This document shows positions 1 through 9,359 of a stretch of DNA of 64,000 nucleotides, piece after piece. The notes beneath the pieces are model-generated. The model was not told the origin of the DNA. It made no database searches and was given only the letters and a program-made list of their open reading frames with translations. A program made the position numbers and the translations under genes. Location of the stretch: the NCBI GenBank assembly GCA_963851385.1, contig CAWKPE010000018.1, positions 270,461-334,460 of the forward strand. The letters are read 5' to 3'. Within the stretch, counting starts at the first letter, position 1, and every line of letters starts with the position of its first letter. The DNA comes from CAWEFA01 sp963851385. Its GTDB lineage: Bacteria; Bacteroidota; Bacteroidia; Bacteroidales; DTGW01.

Positions 1-1510
1 TGGTGTGGTGCGACGATAAAGGGAACGAAGCAGTATTTACTTTTGGCCAGATGAAAAATTATAGTGATAAGGCTGCAAATTTTTTAAAGTCTAAAGGAAT
101 AAAAAAAGGGGATCCGGTAATGCTTATTCTTAAAAGGCGCTATGAATACTGGTTCTGCACCCTTGCATTAAATAAATTAGGGGCAATTACAATACCTGCT
201 ACCCACCTGTTAAGTACAAAAGATATTGTTTACCGTAACAATGCGGCTGACATTAAAATGATAATTTCAGTTAATGAACCTGAAGTAATTAAGCATATTG
301 AAGAATCTGAAGAAAAATCACCAACGTTTAAATTGAAAGCATTAATTGGTGGCAATCGTAAAGGTTGGTTTAACCTGACTGATGAAATTGAAAAAGCATT
401 TGAAAAATTTGAAAGGCCTAAAGGAAAAGAAGCCTCAGAAAATAAAGACATGATGTTGCTCTATTTCACATCAGGAACAACAGGAATGCCGAAAATGGTA
501 AGTCATAATTTTACTTATCCTCTTGGACATATAATTACGGCAAAATTTTGGCAGAATGTTCAGGATAACGGATTGCATTTCACAGTTGCCGATACCGGAT
601 GGGCCAAATCTGCCTGGGGAAAAATCTATGGTCAATGGATTGCAGGAAGTGCTGTTATGACTTATGATTACGATAAATTTGTTCCCAAAAATCTGATGGA
701 AGTTATCGAAAAATACAAAGTAACTACTTTTTGTGCTCCGCCAACCATATTCAGATTTCTAATTAAAGAAGATTTATCAAAATTTAATCTTAAATGTCTT
801 AAATATTGTGTTGTTGCAGGTGAACCCTTAAATCCTGAAGTTTATAAACAATTCCTTGAAGCAACCGGAATAAGATTAATGGAAGGTTTTGGACAAACAG
901 AAACAATAGTTGCAGTGGCAACATATCCATGGATAGAACCAAAGCCCGGTTCAATGGGAAAACCTTCGCCTGGATATGCAATCGACATAGTTGATGAAAA
1001 CAATAAACCTTGCGAAGTCGGTGAGGAAGGGCAGATTGTTATTTATACTTCAAAGGGCAAGCCTTTAGGAATGTTTGAAGGCTATTACAGGGATGAAAAA
1101 TTAACCAGCAGTGTTTGGCAAAATGGTATTTATTATACAGGCGACATGGCCTGGCGTGATGAAGACGGTTATTTCTGGTTTGTTGGCCGTGCCGATGATG
1201 TGATTAAAAGTTCAGGTTATAGGATTGGCCCTTTTGAAGTAGAAAGCGCTCTTCTTGAACACCCAGCTGTACTCGAATGTGCTATAACCGCCGTACCTGA
1301 TCCTGACAGAGGACAAATTGTAAAAGCGTCTGTTATACTAACTAAGAATTACAGCCCAAGTATGCTTTAGCCAAAGAACTTCAGGAACATGTGAAAAAAG
1401 TTACTGCACCTTATAAATATCCAAGAATTGTTGAATTTGTTACGGAATTACCCAAAACTATCAGCGGAAAAATCAGAAGAGTTCAGATACGGGAAGAAGA
1501 TATTCAATAA
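1..1510 (+). pseudogene. AMP-forming acyl-CoA synthetase, 5'-partial and frameshifted
   Basis: The gene enters from the left edge, so its N-terminus is missing. It encodes an ANL-superfamily acyl-CoA synthetase that activates a carboxylic acid as acyl-AMP and then acyl-CoA. The P-loop-like motif TSGTTGMPK (visible residues about 156-164), GFGQTET (about 295-301) and the YYTGD/GRADDVIKSSGYRIGPFE hinge region are intact. TGWAKSAWGKIYGQ is typical of acetyl/medium-chain (ACSM-like) enzymes. The first frame ends at a TAG at 1368-1370, but the missing C-terminus continues in another frame from about 1361 to the TAA at 1508-1510, including PKTISGKIRR with the catalytic lysine. Loss of one T near 1361 explains this. 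It is either a pseudogene or a sequencing error. Confidence 0.85.
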
Positions 1511-1538
1511 TGAAATGAATCTCAGAATAGAGATTTTT

Positions 1539-1602
1539 GATTTTTGATTTAAGAAGTAAAATAAATAAAATCAGAAAATATTAACTTCTAAAATCAAAAA
1601 TC
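1539..1602. repeat. Imperfect palindrome, dispersed repeat copy 1
   Basis: Arms at 1539-1557 and 1584-1602 are reverse complements with one mismatch in 19. The right arm shares 17 identical bases (ttctaaaatcaaaaatc) with the palindrome at 16641-16711, so both belong to one dispersed intergenic foldback family. It lies between the synthetase and the nitroreductase gene. It may also end transcription, but there is no clean U-tract. Confidence 0.6.
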
Positions 1603-1722
1603 GTTGATCTTCGTTTTTAAATCAAATCTAATAAAACCAAATTGAAATGCATCCTATAAAACTAAAACATTGTGCCTACCTGGCAATAATACTATTTTTT
1701 TCCTGCAAACAATCAATTAATT

Positions 1723-1737
1723 AGTCGAATATCAAAA
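1723..1737. repeat. IS left terminal inverted repeat
   Basis: The 15-base end starts AGTCGAA and matches the complement of 3189-3203 at 13 positions. Confidence 0.75.
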
Positions 1738-1853
1738 GGCGGATATTACATCAACAATCTGTTGAGAATCAACGAATAAAGTTGATAACTTATTAATTTT
1801 CACTAAGGTTAGTTTGCAGGTTTTGACAAACTTTGCCAAAAAGCTTGCAGACT

Positions 1854-3194
1854 ATGTTACCAAGAAAGAAAGACAAATCTCAATTAAGCTTCTATCGCAC
1901 ATTTGAAGAGCAGTTGAACCATAGCCATCCACTGTATATCCTGGCAAATACAATAGATTGGCAAATGTTTGAAGATGCTTTTAAAAAGCATTATAGTTCG
2001 AATATGGGCGCCCCTGCAAAGTCCATTCGCTTAATGGTGTCCTTATTGATTTTAAAACAGCTGCGAAACTTAAGCGATGAAAGCATAGTTGGGCAATGGT
2101 CAGAGAATAGCTACTATCAATATTTTAGCGGGGAAGAATGTTTTTGTAGCACAGCGCCATGTGTCCCAACAGAGTTAATTGAATTTAGAAAGCGAATTGG
2201 CGAAGAAGGAGTGGAATTGATATTAAAAGAGAGCATCCGTATTAACGGGAAAGATGGCAAGGGAAAAACATTAAGTGGAGATAGTACTGTTCAAGAGAAA
2301 AATATTACCTATCCTACAGATGACAAACTATACAAAAAGATAATCCATAAGTGCCAGGCTATAGCTGGAGAAGAAGACATTGAACTACGTCAAAGCTATA
2401 AGCGGACTGTAAAAAAATTAAGCATCATACAAAGGTTGAAACGCAGAAAAGGAGGCGAAGCAAAAGCCCGCAAAGCAAGTAAGAAGATAAAGACAATAGC
2501 AGGGAGGTTAGTCAGGGACATAGAGCGAAAACTAGCGCCATCAGATTTGCAAAAATGGGGAACAGAGCTGTCACTTTATAAGCAAGTATTGATGCAAAAG
2601 AAAAGTGATAGTGACAAAATCTACAGTTTACATGAACCACAGGTTAAATGCTTTAGTAAAGGTAAAGAACATAAAAAATATGAATTTGGCAGCAAGGTAT
2701 CCATCCTGGTCACACAACGAACAGGAGTTATAGTAGGGGCGTTAAATTTTGACGAAAACCTGCATGACTCAAAAACATTAGATGCAGCATTGGATCAACA
2801 TCAACGGTTGACTGGCATTGAAGCAGAGCATGTATATGTTGACAGGGGCTATCCGGGGCCAAAACAAATACGCAACACACAAATACATTTACCTAAAACA
2901 GACAAGATGATTACCCGGTCAAGAAGGGCAAAGCACAAACGCAGGGCAGCCATTGAACCTGTAATAGGACATCTTAAACACGACCATCGAATGGTCAGGA
3001 ACTTTTTAAAAGGAAGTTATGGAGACGCAATAAATGTAATGTTAGCGGCATCTGCAATGAACTTCAAAAGGATGATGAACCTGTGGAAAACGGGTAAACA
3101 TCTTTTGGCTCAATTTTTAAATGAATTATTAAAGCATTTTTTTATGTTTGCAGCTGACGGCAATAAATTGCAAAATCTAAAATATACTTTTTGA
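1854..3194 (+). CDS. IS5-like family transposase (DDE type)
   Basis: 446-residue transposase from ATG 1854; an in-frame TTG at 1833 is a less likely start. The N-terminal half has the DUF772-like region (residues about 25-120) with SIRLMVSLLILKQLRNLSDE and YYQYFSGEE. A DDE catalytic core follows: first Asp in SGDSTVQEKNITYPTD, second Asp in VYVDRGYPGP, and Glu in AAIEPVIGHLKHDH. A Lys/Arg-rich insert lies between the first two acids. It would cut and rejoin the element at its terminal repeats. The stop codon lies inside the right inverted repeat, as is common in compact ISs. The reading frame shows no damage. Confidence 0.9.
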   Translation: MLPRKKDKSQLSFYRTFEEQLNHSHPLYILANTIDWQMFEDAFKKHYSSNMGAPAKSIRLMVSLLILKQLRNLSDESIVGQWSENSYYQYFSGEECFCSTAPCVPTELIEFRKRIGEEGVELILKESIRINGKDGKGKTLSGDSTVQEKNITYPTDDKLYKKIIHKCQAIAGEEDIELRQSYKRTVKKLSIIQRLKRRKGGEAKARKASKKIKTIAGRLVRDIERKLAPSDLQKWGTELSLYKQVLMQKKSDSDKIYSLHEPQVKCFSKGKEHKKYEFGSKVSILVTQRTGVIVGALNFDENLHDSKTLDAALDQHQRLTGIEAEHVYVDRGYPGPKQIRNTQIHLPKTDKMITRSRRAKHKRRAAIEPVIGHLKHDHRMVRNFLKGSYGDAINVMLAASAMNFKRMMNLWKTGKHLLAQFLNELLKHFFMFAADGNKLQNLKYTF

Positions 3195-3203
3195 GGTTCG
3201 ACT
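3189..3203. repeat. IS right terminal inverted repeat
   Basis: The 15-base end ends TTCGACT and overlaps the transposase stop codon at 3192-3194. It is followed by the second AATT copy at 3204-3207. Confidence 0.75.
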
Positions 3204-3778
3204 AATTATTCAATAGATAATTTGCCTAAGCCCGAAATAAATGGAGGCAAACCATTTATGAATGCTTTGCGCGAACGTTGTTCAACCCGTAAATTCAGCA
3301 ATAAAGAATTTACTCCACAGGAAATATCTGATTTACTTTGGGCTGCAAATGGAGTAAACAGGCCTGAAACTGGAGGTCGTACTGCTCCATCAGCATGTAA
3401 CAGGCAGGATATTGATATCTATATTGCTCTAAAATCCGGAGTTTACTTATATAATTTTAAAGAACAAAAACTTGATAAAAAGATTGATGTCGATGTCAGA
3501 GCAGATATTAGTACACAAGCATTTGTGAAAGAAGCTCCGTTATGCTTAATCTTTATTGCAGATTTGGCTAAAACATGCGGAGACGATTCTTCAAAAATAA
3601 TTTATTCTGCAGCGGATGCAGCTTACATCAGCGAAAACGTATATCTATACTCTGCCTCAGAAAACCTGGCCACTGTAATACTTGGCATGGTAAATCGATC
3701 TTTCCTGAGCAACAAATTGCTGCTCAGAAAAGAACAAAAAGTAATTTTTGCCCAACCTGTTGGATTCAAGAAATAATG

Positions 3779-4483
3779 CTAGTCTACATCAGGGACTGTA
3801 TCTTGTGTCGGCTTAGCAGTTTCTGGTTCCGGAGTTTTCAGGATTGAAATAAAAATAGATCCGCTAAAGTCAGGGTTATTTACAATTTCTTTAATTGCAT
3901 CTGCACGCTTTTTACTATCGGCGATATCCAATGCCTTGCGCGCGTACTTAGCAACAGCAATATCAATATCTGAATAAGAAACCCCGTTATTCTTTATCCA
4001 TCCATTTTCAATCCACTTTCCTTCTTGTCTTTTGCCCGCAATTTCTAAAAACCCATTTTGTTCCGATTTAACAGCAATAATGTCCATAGCTTTGTACATT
4101 TTGCCAGTTTTGGTTAACAAATCAGGGCGAGAATATAATTCCATGTCCTGGCTAATAACGGCGGGTTTACTTCCCAAAATTATAAAATCACTCTGCGCCC
4201 AACCTGTTTTACCATCTTTCAACTGTACCTTAAAATATGTAACCTTCTTTTTCCCAGAAGTATCTTCTTTTGATTCATCAAGGTAAGTGATTTTTTCGCC
4301 TATGCTTATTGCCGATAACCACTTGCCACTTTCATTCGGAGCTTCTTTCAGCGAAATATTGTCCCAAATACAAACAGCATCTGAACCACTTACTCCTAAA
4401 GAATTAGTTCCGGAACTACCGCTTTTACAACCAGACAAAAAATAAGCCGTTATTAACAGCGCTATTAAACTAAATTTTTTCAT
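3779..4483 (-). CDS. SH3-domain lipoprotein
   Basis: 234 residues beginning with a lipoprotein signal ending LSGC (Cys19), so it is probably anchored to an envelope membrane. Residues about 35-100 look like a bacterial SH3-like domain (LKEAPNESGKWL ... GKTGWAQSDFIILG). A second SH3-like unit follows (MELYSRPDLLTKTGKMYKAMD ... WIENGWIKNNG). The C-terminal 70 residues are helical, with no recognised domain. Such SH3 modules often bind peptidoglycan or peptides; the function here is not known. It converges with the interrupted nitroreductase gene, leaving 2 bp between stops. A hypothetical conserved lipoprotein is the safest call. Confidence 0.7.
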   Translation of the reverse strand: MKKFSLIALLITAYFLSGCKSGSSGTNSLGVSGSDAVCIWDNISLKEAPNESGKWLSAISIGEKITYLDESKEDTSGKKKVTYFKVQLKDGKTGWAQSDFIILGSKPAVISQDMELYSRPDLLTKTGKMYKAMDIIAVKSEQNGFLEIAGKRQEGKWIENGWIKNNGVSYSDIDIAVAKYARKALDIADSKKRADAIKEIVNNPDFSGSIFISILKTPEPETAKPTQDTVPDVD

Positions 4484-4598
4484 AGTTTTAAGTTTTAGTT
4501 ATGGTTTTTGAGGAAGTATAAATAGTAATGTAATGCTCACAATAATTTTCAAATAATTAAATAAATATAGGAAAAAGTTTCAAAACTTCCAAAAAATA

Positions 4599-7268
4599 CT
4601 ACTCTACAAGAAAACTATATTTCCCGCTTCCTGCATCAAATACAGCCATGTTTGCATTAAATCCTTTAAATTTAATATATGATGGGCAATCCTTTGTAGA
4701 TTTACCCTTTTCCATAATTACTTTATCACCAATAATTATTTTTGCAGTTTTAATGTTTTTAACGGGAAGCATAAGCGTGGACCAGGTATTCGCTGGTATT
4801 TCGACTGATACTAATAATTTATGTAACTGATTTTCCCAACGAACACTCCATTTGCCATACATTGTAAGTAAGCTGGCTTCTGCCCATTTTAAATTATCAA
4901 CAGGTTCAGGATCAATAATACTATGCTTATATCCGGGAAATTTTGAATCGGGCCTGATACCTGCGAGATAAGCAAATAACCACTCTCCTGCTGATGCAAG
5001 TGCAAGCTGGTATTTCGAAGCATCTTCGTTACCATCCCACGAACCCCATATTGTTGATGAACCTCTTTCAACCATGTATCCCCATGACGGCTTTGATGTT
5101 TGTGAAATTAACTGGAATGCCAAATTATGATGATTGTACTCAGTTAACAGAGGTAATAAAAATTGGGTAGTTAAAATACCCGTTGATGGATGAATATTTT
5201 TTTTCTTAATGTCTGAAGCAATAAAATCAGCAACTCTCCGGGTATGCGATAATGGAGTAAGTCCGACAGCAAGCGGCAACACATGGGCTGTTTGAGACAT
5301 TGACCAATAACGTGCAATACGATAAGTTAAGTAACTTTGACTAAACTGGTCTTTCGTAAAACCAGTTAGCTCCATAAAGCTGGTTGCATCATCTGGTTTC
5401 CCAAGTGCATCAGCTATATTACTTAAAATTGATGTTGTGTAAAAATAATAACAAGAACCTAAAGGTTCAACTTTGGTAGAATCCAGCGAATAGAGATCTC
5501 CTTTACCACCTCGATTATGCATATAAGGTGGTGAGGCTGCATCACTTTCTCTCACCTGGCAATTGTGCCATGCATTTATTGCATTGTAATTATTTGTGAG
5601 AATTCGTTTGTCTCCAGTAGCCAAATAAGTTTTCCAGGGTAATATTGCCATTACATCCGACCATCCAGGCGAGCTTGCTTCACTTCCATTACCGGGCAGA
5701 AATTGAATTCTTCCACTGCTTATCTGCATATCACGCAGATCAAGTATGTACTTATTAAATGCTTTGTTCATGTTGAATAAGTAAAGTGCGGTTGAAGCAA
5801 ATGCATGTACGCTAACGGGAGAACCTAATCTTGAGTCATAGTCCGGCAGACCGGTGAGCATGGAAACCAAATTATTTCTGCCGGATCTTTTAATATTTTT
5901 ATAAATGCTATTGATAAGTTCATTTGAACAATTGAACTTGCCAATATCTTTAACATCAGGATAAGCAATTCTGGCAACTAACGTGTTCGAATCCGGCCTG
6001 TAAGGCAAACCTGAAATTTTAACGAATCTGAAAATATGATATGCGAATTCCGGTTCCCATTCTTCAGTTTCTGAACCTTTGCAGCAATATTCATCTGTAG
6101 CAACAATTTTTCCTGTCTTGCTTTCCTTACTATTAAAAGTAGCTAGGTATTGCAGTTTGATAATTCGACCTGTATTGCATTTTACTTTTATTTTTACCCA
6201 ACCTGGCAAAGTTTCACCCATATCTGCAACAAATTGTCCATCCTCCAATTTAAAAAGTTTTACAGGTTTTATTTCTTGTTCCACGACAATTGGCTGTAAT
6301 TCTTGTATTACAAGACTATTGGTATTTTTTTCAGTTAAAACGTTAACCCAACCTTTTTCATGAAATCCTGAATTATTCCAATTAAGTAAATCAAGCCTGG
6401 CATCATATTTTTCGCCTCCATCGTATGAACAATCAATAACCGGAGAAGAATGAACCTTCCAGTCTTTGTCACTATAAATCCAATCTTCCGAACCATCAAT
6501 ATTTTCTATTTTTAATTGTGCGATAAACCTCAAATCAGAATTTGTTTTTAAATCTTCGCTGCCATTCCAAAAGTCTCCCACGACAGCTCCAATTGCATTT
6601 ATTCCTTCATGCAACATCGAAGTGACATCGTAAACCTGGTATTGAATACGTTTACTAAAGATTGTCCAACCGGGAGCAAGCCTCTGTTTGCCTGCCTTCT
6701 GCCCGTTGATGTAAATATCATAAGCTCCCAAACCGGTAGCATAAATCCTGGCACTTTTAATTTCTTTGTCAACTTTAAATTCCTTCCTGAACAATACTGA
6801 TGCAAACTTACTTAATGTTCCCGGAGCTTTTATCCACTGAGCCTTCCAATTTTTAGCATCCAATAATCCGGTTTCAAACCATGCAAGTCTGCTGAATCCG
6901 GAAGGTTTGCCAGTGCTGTCCCAAACTTGAACCGCCCAATAATATTTTTTAGTCGGTTCCAGGGATTTGCCTGCATACAAAACGAATTGAGATTGATTCG
7001 AATTTACTTTTCCTGAATTCCAGCAATCTGCCTCTTTATCTGAAAGCAATTTGTCATTTGATGCAACAATTATTTGATAAGCATTTTGCATATAACCAAT
7101 AATGCTATCAGAAAACTGCCAGCTAAATGCAGGATTGGGATTGTCAATATTTATAGGATTTTCATCTTCCTGGCATCTCAGATTTATCGGTGGATTTGAA
7201 ATCTCTTTTTTACTACAGGCAATCAAAATGATTGCTACAAACAGAAAGCTTATTATTTTTTTTGACAT
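4599..7268 (-). CDS. GH78-like (alpha-L-rhamnosidase family) lipoprotein, catalytic residues atypical
   Basis: 889 residues with a lipoprotein signal ending IACS (Cys18). An N-terminal fibronectin-like domain (PAFSWQF...YYWAVQVWDSTGKPSGFS) precedes a Bac_rhamnosid_N-like lectin region (ARIYATGLGAYDIYINGQKAG), an (alpha/alpha)6 barrel (PGWSDVMAILPWKTYLATGD) and a C-terminal beta domain. This order is that of bacterial GH78 alpha-L-rhamnosidases, which remove terminal rhamnose. The canonical acidic motif DCPQRDERLGW is replaced by GLPDYDSRLGS (about residue 472), and the general-base motif TTIWERWD reads STIWGSWD (about 740). The usual catalytic acids are therefore absent. It may bind rather than cut sugar, or use a different mechanism. 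There are no SusC/D neighbours. Confidence 0.8.
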   Translation of the reverse strand: MSKKIISFLFVAIILIACSKKEISNPPINLRCQEDENPINIDNPNPAFSWQFSDSIIGYMQNAYQIIVASNDKLLSDKEADCWNSGKVNSNQSQFVLYAGKSLEPTKKYYWAVQVWDSTGKPSGFSRLAWFETGLLDAKNWKAQWIKAPGTLSKFASVLFRKEFKVDKEIKSARIYATGLGAYDIYINGQKAGKQRLAPGWTIFSKRIQYQVYDVTSMLHEGINAIGAVVGDFWNGSEDLKTNSDLRFIAQLKIENIDGSEDWIYSDKDWKVHSSPVIDCSYDGGEKYDARLDLLNWNNSGFHEKGWVNVLTEKNTNSLVIQELQPIVVEQEIKPVKLFKLEDGQFVADMGETLPGWVKIKVKCNTGRIIKLQYLATFNSKESKTGKIVATDEYCCKGSETEEWEPEFAYHIFRFVKISGLPYRPDSNTLVARIAYPDVKDIGKFNCSNELINSIYKNIKRSGRNNLVSMLTGLPDYDSRLGSPVSVHAFASTALYLFNMNKAFNKYILDLRDMQISSGRIQFLPGNGSEASSPGWSDVMAILPWKTYLATGDKRILTNNYNAINAWHNCQVRESDAASPPYMHNRGGKGDLYSLDSTKVEPLGSCYYFYTTSILSNIADALGKPDDATSFMELTGFTKDQFSQSYLTYRIARYWSMSQTAHVLPLAVGLTPLSHTRRVADFIASDIKKKNIHPSTGILTTQFLLPLLTEYNHHNLAFQLISQTSKPSWGYMVERGSSTIWGSWDGNEDASKYQLALASAGEWLFAYLAGIRPDSKFPGYKHSIIDPEPVDNLKWAEASLLTMYGKWSVRWENQLHKLLVSVEIPANTWSTLMLPVKNIKTAKIIIGDKVIMEKGKSTKDCPSYIKFKGFNANMAVFDAGSGKYSFLVE

Positions 7269-7427
7269 ACTAAAAAAATTACATTTATTAATACCATGAA
7301 CTATTAATAATTATTTAAATTTTAAAAAACCTGCAATTAATAAATTGTTGAAAACATACGAAGGTATAAAAAGATCATTTATAGATTAACGAGCATTGCC
7401 AATGTTTTATTTAATCAATCCTTTTTG

Positions 7428-7435
7428 TACATTTG
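7428..7435 (+). promoter_or_regulatory. Candidate -7 element for yebC
   Basis: TACATTTG matches the Bacteroidota TAnnTTTG -7 consensus 42 bases upstream of the yebC ATG. No clear -33 TTG was found at the expected spacing. Confidence 0.4.
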
Positions 7436-7477
7436 CAATGACAAAAAATTATTGTGTATAATTAATTAATATTCAAT

Positions 7478-8218
7478 ATGTCAGGTCATAGTAAATGGTC
7501 GAAAATTAAAAGAGCTAAAGGTGCTTCAGATGCAAAGCGCTCTAAAATTTTTTCTAAAATAATAAAGGAAATACAAATAGCTGTTAAAGAAGGGGGCCCT
7601 AATGAAGATGGAAATCCGAGGTTGAGGCTGGCAATTCAGAATTCAAAAGGAGTAAATATGCCCAAAGAAAATGTTCAACGGGCAATTAACAAAGCAAGTA
7701 GTGAAGGCGCAAGTTTACAACCCGTTACTTTTGAAGGATATGGACCGGGAGGTGTTGGAATTTTTATTGAATGCCTTACCGATAATAACAATCGGACGGT
7801 AAGTAATATTCGATCTATTTTTAACAAGCGCGGTGGTAATTTAGGAACAAATGGATCACTAAGTTTTCTTTTTGAGCGAAAAGGTGTAATTACTGTTATA
7901 AAAGGCAAATTTGATCCGGATCAATTTCAGCTTGACATAATTGATGCCGGTGTTGATGAAGTGGAAGATGTAGATGATGCTTTTGTGCTTACCTGTTCCT
8001 TTGAAAATTTTGCTCACGTGCGCAAGAAACTTGAAGAAATGAAAATTGAAGCACAGAATGCAGAATTGCAGCGTATCCCGAATGACTATAAAAAACTTGA
8101 TCACGATACTGCTCAAAAAGTATTAAAACTGATTGACGATTTTGAAGAAGATGATGACGTGCAGAATGTTTATCACAATTTAGAAATAACTGAAGAGATT
8201 ATAAACGCAATGGGTTAA
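7478..8218 (+). CDS. yebC: YebC/PmpR-family (TACO1-like) protein
   Basis: 246 residues of full family length, opening with the hallmark MSGHSKWSKIKRAKGASDAK and continuing with GPNEDGNPRLRLAIQNSKGVN, MPKENVQRAI and FEGYGPGGVGIFIECLTDN. YebC proteins were long annotated as DNA-binding regulators. Members of the family are now also linked to ribosomes and relief of translation stalling. It is a single-gene unit with its own candidate promoter and a strong terminator at 8256-8287. A degenerate copy of its last 27 codons lies 1.1 kb downstream at 9360-9443. Confidence 0.95.
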   Translation: MSGHSKWSKIKRAKGASDAKRSKIFSKIIKEIQIAVKEGGPNEDGNPRLRLAIQNSKGVNMPKENVQRAINKASSEGASLQPVTFEGYGPGGVGIFIECLTDNNNRTVSNIRSIFNKRGGNLGTNGSLSFLFERKGVITVIKGKFDPDQFQLDIIDAGVDEVEDVDDAFVLTCSFENFAHVRKKLEEMKIEAQNAELQRIPNDYKKLDHDTAQKVLKLIDDFEEDDDVQNVYHNLEITEEIINAMG

Positions 8219-8255
8219 AAAGAAACTATTGGCTAGCAAAATTTATATTAGGAGA

Positions 8256-8287
8256 CCGCAGGAGAATTTTATTCCTGCGGCTTTTTA
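8256..8287 (+). terminator. Rho-independent terminator after yebC
   Basis: A perfect 8-bp stem, CCGCAGGA (8256-8263) with TCCTGCGG (8273-8280), is followed by CTTTTTA. It lies 37 bases after the yebC stop. Confidence 0.85.
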
Positions 8288-8319
8288 TTACATGTGCTTT
8301 ATGATAGAAATAGAAACTA

Positions 8320-9285
8320 CTACTCTTTAAATGGCTGATTAACTGAAAAATCCGGTCTATATGATGCATAACCTTCTAAGTCCTGTGTCCAGCCACGATA
8401 GAAACCCAATTCATGAAATGCATCAACAACCCGTTTATATTCTTCGTATGAGATGGTGCGATTTAATTCACCGTGATTTTTTACTACTTCGGTCGGATAA
8501 TACTGCGCCATCAGTGAAATATGAAGTTTATGCAACAGTTCTTCGGCTATATACTTTAATACTTCGATGCTTTGGTCGATAGCTCCCGGCAAAACCAAAT
8601 GTCGCAATATAATACCCGACTCAGCAATACCTCTGTCATTTATAATTAACGTTGAGCCCTTTTGACGGTACATTTCCTTTATTGCAGCTGAAGCTATTTG
8701 CGGATAATCTCTGGCCTGTGAATAGTAATAAGCTAGTGTTGGATCCATATATTTAAAATCAGGCAAATACACATCAATAATACCTTCAAGTAACCTTAAT
8801 GATTCTGCCTTGTCGTAGCCATTGGTATTATAAACAAAAACCGGATTTCTGCCAGTTGCTTTAATACCTCTTACCAGAGCCAACATTTGGGGGATGAAAT
8901 GCGACGGAGAAACAAAACCAACAATATTCTCGGTTTTATCTAAAACAGAGCAAATATCTCTGATAAGTTCATCATAAGGAGTGGCATCTGGCAAATAGGT
9001 TTCGTTTTTCGATATATAGTAATTCTGACAATAGATACATTGTAAATTACAATGCGGAAAAAAGATATTACAGATACCTTTTTCTCCCGAAATAACACTT
9101 TCCTCTCCTTTATGAACACAAACAGATGACGTACGAAATAAGGCATCACATTTACAAAATCCTAATTTTTGAGAAAATCTGTCAACACCACAATTTCGTG
9201 GACAAAGACTGCAATGCGAAAGATATTTTATTTCACTTTTCTGAAATGGATATATTGAATTTTTATGAGTGTTATATGTTTTCAA
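8320..9285 (-). CDS. Radical SAM protein, PflA-activase-like
   Basis: 321 residues. The radical SAM 4Fe-4S motif is HCNLQCIYCQN (Cys79, Cys83, Cys86, spacing C-x3-C-x2-C). It is preceded by a Cys-rich N-terminus (Cys25, 28, 32, 44, 46, 56, 72) that could hold a further metal site. VYNTNGYDKAESLRLLEG, DVYLPDFKYMD and LRHLVLPG fit the putative pyruvate formate-lyase activating enzyme/AmmeMemoRadiSam-like group. These proteins cleave S-adenosylmethionine to make a 5'-deoxyadenosyl radical; the target is unknown. No glycyl-radical enzyme gene is visible nearby. It is a single-gene unit, convergent with yebC. Confidence 0.85.
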   Translation of the reverse strand: MKTYNTHKNSIYPFQKSEIKYLSHCSLCPRNCGVDRFSQKLGFCKCDALFRTSSVCVHKGEESVISGEKGICNIFFPHCNLQCIYCQNYYISKNETYLPDATPYDELIRDICSVLDKTENIVGFVSPSHFIPQMLALVRGIKATGRNPVFVYNTNGYDKAESLRLLEGIIDVYLPDFKYMDPTLAYYYSQARDYPQIASAAIKEMYRQKGSTLIINDRGIAESGIILRHLVLPGAIDQSIEVLKYIAEELLHKLHISLMAQYYPTEVVKNHGELNRTISYEEYKRVVDAFHELGFYRGWTQDLEGYASYRPDFSVNQPFKE

Positions 9286-9359
9286 ATTTATGTAGAATTG
9301 CTTTTTGCAAATTTAAGATTATTAACCCGGTTTCCCTGCTAATATTGTCTATAAGCTTC

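Larger units (their letters stand above)
1723..3203 (+). mobile_element. Complete IS5-like insertion sequence (1481 bp)
   Basis: It is bounded by terminal inverted repeats (AGTCGAA at the left, TTCGACT at the right, 13 of 15 bases matching) and contains one full-length transposase gene. AATT at 1719-1722 and again at 3204-3207 is the simplest target duplication. Because the site is palindromic (TAATTA), a 6-bp duplication with slightly shorter ends fits equally well. The ends and single ORF look intact, which suggests a recent and possibly still mobile insertion. The family assignment rests on the transposase only. Confidence 0.85.
1647..3776 (+). pseudogene. Nitroreductase-family lipoprotein interrupted by an IS element
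   Basis: The 5' part (ATG at 1647) encodes a short lipoprotein signal, MHPIKLKHCAYLAIILFFSC, with the lipid-modified Cys at codon 20. The frame is cut by an IS inserted after 1722. The 3' part (3204-3776) carries the nitroreductase body: the FMN-binding RCSTRKF, then DAAYISENVYLY and the C-terminal AQPVGFKK, as in SagB/ThcOx-type nitroreductases. Deleting 1723-3203 together with one AATT copy joins the halves in frame as a 214-residue protein. Family members use FMN and NAD(P)H; the substrate here is unknown. A short product could start inside the 3' part (ATG at 3258), but it would lack the export signal. Confidence 0.85.

Noticed and set aside
1723..3203. IS considered as the end of a larger composite transposon
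   Set aside because: No second copy of the element or matching ends occurs in the window.
3575..3847. 90-codon ORF overlapping the nitroreductase 3' part
   Set aside because: It is a shadow of the real frame, with a Cys/Arg-rich low-information product.
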